64,000 nt of DNA, taken from contig CALEFT010000052.1 of NCBI GenBank assembly GCA_937876985.1, positions 1 through 64,000 of the forward strand, read 5' to 3'. Positions 63,441-64,000 of this stretch are shown here, in pieces. How positions within the stretch are numbered: position 1 is the stretch's first letter; each line of letters starts with the position of its first letter. Made by a program: the position numbers and the translations under genes. The DNA comes from an uncultured Clostridia bacterium. Lineage in GTDB: Bacteria; Bacillota; Clostridia; Saccharofermentanales; Saccharofermentanaceae. Under the pieces are notes generated by a model. It saw only the letters and a program-made list of their open reading frames with translations. It had not been told where the DNA came from and did no database searches.

Positions 63441-64000
63441 GTGAAACTAGTTGAAATTCCAATTGAGAAAATGGAAGAGTACCGCTTGAGGTTGATTTTC
63501 GAGGGGTATAAGTGGGATCCTCAGTTTAAGGATCACAATACTATTGCGCGCCATGTTTTGGTTTTGTCGAAGGACGAGCACGAGGAGATTAAGAGGCTGA
63601 CCTTGGAGCTCGACGCGGAGACGACGGCGGCTGAGGAGTTTTTGAATAGTAATATTTCATATGCGAAGAAGCTTCGTATGACGCCGAAGGTGGCTAGGCT
63701 TTTGAAGAGGATGCGTGGCTACGAGCGAGAGCGTAATGTGAGGCTTAGAAGATATGATTTCCATCCGGTTAGCGAGGGTGGCTATAGCGTAAGCGAGGTT
63801 AATAGTGATGTGCCTGGCGGTTACGCGGAGGGAAGTCTCATGCCGCTTATTGCGAAGGAGACCTTGCTTTCTTCTGCCTCTAGCGAAAAACCAGCCCACT
63901 CATATTCATATACGGATTTTGGCGAGTGCTATGTAAAGGCGATTAAGAAAATCGTGAGGCCTGGTGGTAGGATTGCGCTCGTTCACTGCACGAGCTATAG
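63441..64000 (+). CDS. Glutathionylspermidine-synthase-like ATP-grasp protein (partial)
   Basis: Open from a GTG at 63441 to the window end, 186 codons visible. An in-frame TAA 12 bases upstream fixes the start; CAGGGG precedes it. The segment RYDFHPVSEGGYSVSEVNSD followed by VPGGYAEGSLMPL matches the glutathionylspermidine synthase ATP-grasp family (G--VSEVN-D-PGG--E). A peptide or polyamine ligase role is possible. Codon use differs from neighbours, with frequent AGG and G/T-rich third positions. The C-terminal ATP-grasp part lies outside the window. Confidence 0.7.
   Translation, partial: MKLVEIPIEKMEEYRLRLIFEGYKWDPQFKDHNTIARHVLVLSKDEHEEIKRLTLELDAETTAAEEFLNSNISYAKKLRMTPKVARLLKRMRGYERERNVRLRRYDFHPVSEGGYSVSEVNSDVPGGYAEGSLMPLIAKETLLSSASSEKPAHSYSYTDFGECYVKAIKKIVRPGGRIALVHCTSY

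Overview
The window looks like chromosomal DNA of an anaerobic Clostridia-type Firmicute, probably near Lachnospiraceae; the sequence alone does not fix the species. The evidence is a tryptophan T-box leader, GltX and GlnS together, AdhE, diaminopimelate dehydrogenase, a membrane pyrophosphatase of the K+-dependent type, a split transketolase, strong AGGAGG-type ribosome sites and moderate-to-low GC. Most genes lie on the minus strand, which suggests that this strand is the leading strand here. I saw no phage, transposase, CRISPR array, tRNA or rRNA.

Layout. 1-3010: minus-strand group of an AroB-like protein, an M28-like lipoprotein and an IreB-like small protein. 3011-7949: plus-strand gltX and glnS, then a Trp T-box leader, a 19-codon reading frame and trpB. 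8303-10957: valS. 11132-26282: a pentose and xylo-oligosaccharide region with aldose epimerase, cytoplasmic GH3 xylosidase, a divergent AraC regulator, a CUT1 ABC importer without its ATPase, YesL, a membrane protein, split transketolase, a fucose-isomerase-like enzyme, a DUF4867 protein and xylulokinase. 26637-30895: an SPFH/zinc-ribbon protein, ApgM, a P-loop NTPase and an orphan response regulator. 31026-41383: uvrB, dnaE, pfkA, mutS2 and a lipoprotein in one direction. 41618-48943: a two-gene ABC system, an AI-2E family permease, a zinc-ribbon membrane protein and a GH13 enzyme. 49086-52579: an LtaS-like enzyme, bioY and birA. 52781-58488: ddh, a 59-residue Gly-rich small gene, hppA and a lipoprotein GH3. 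58674-64000: a C-terminally anchored membrane protein, an APH-like kinase, adhE, a repeat-containing intergenic region and the start of an ATP-grasp gene that runs off the window.

How the genes fit together. The central block reads as a pathway: the importer brings in short xylosides, the xylosidase releases pentose, the epimerase supplies the right anomer, an isomerase and XylB make xylulose 5-phosphate, and transketolase passes it to glycolysis (PfkA, ApgM) and fermentation (AdhE). Classical xylose isomerase is absent from the window, and a FucI-like protein stands in that position.

Most unusual signals: a Trp-codon leader frame with mutually exclusive hairpins between the T-box terminator and trpB (6601-6674); a set of TGTCAAC heptamers in 12-bp pairs upstream of adhE (63149-63252); a nonamer, TCGAAAAGC, found at least 17 times with strand bias; a 59-codon Gly-rich gene (53899-54078); and enzyme-family proteins that have lost key residues (M28-like, AroB-like, receiver domain).
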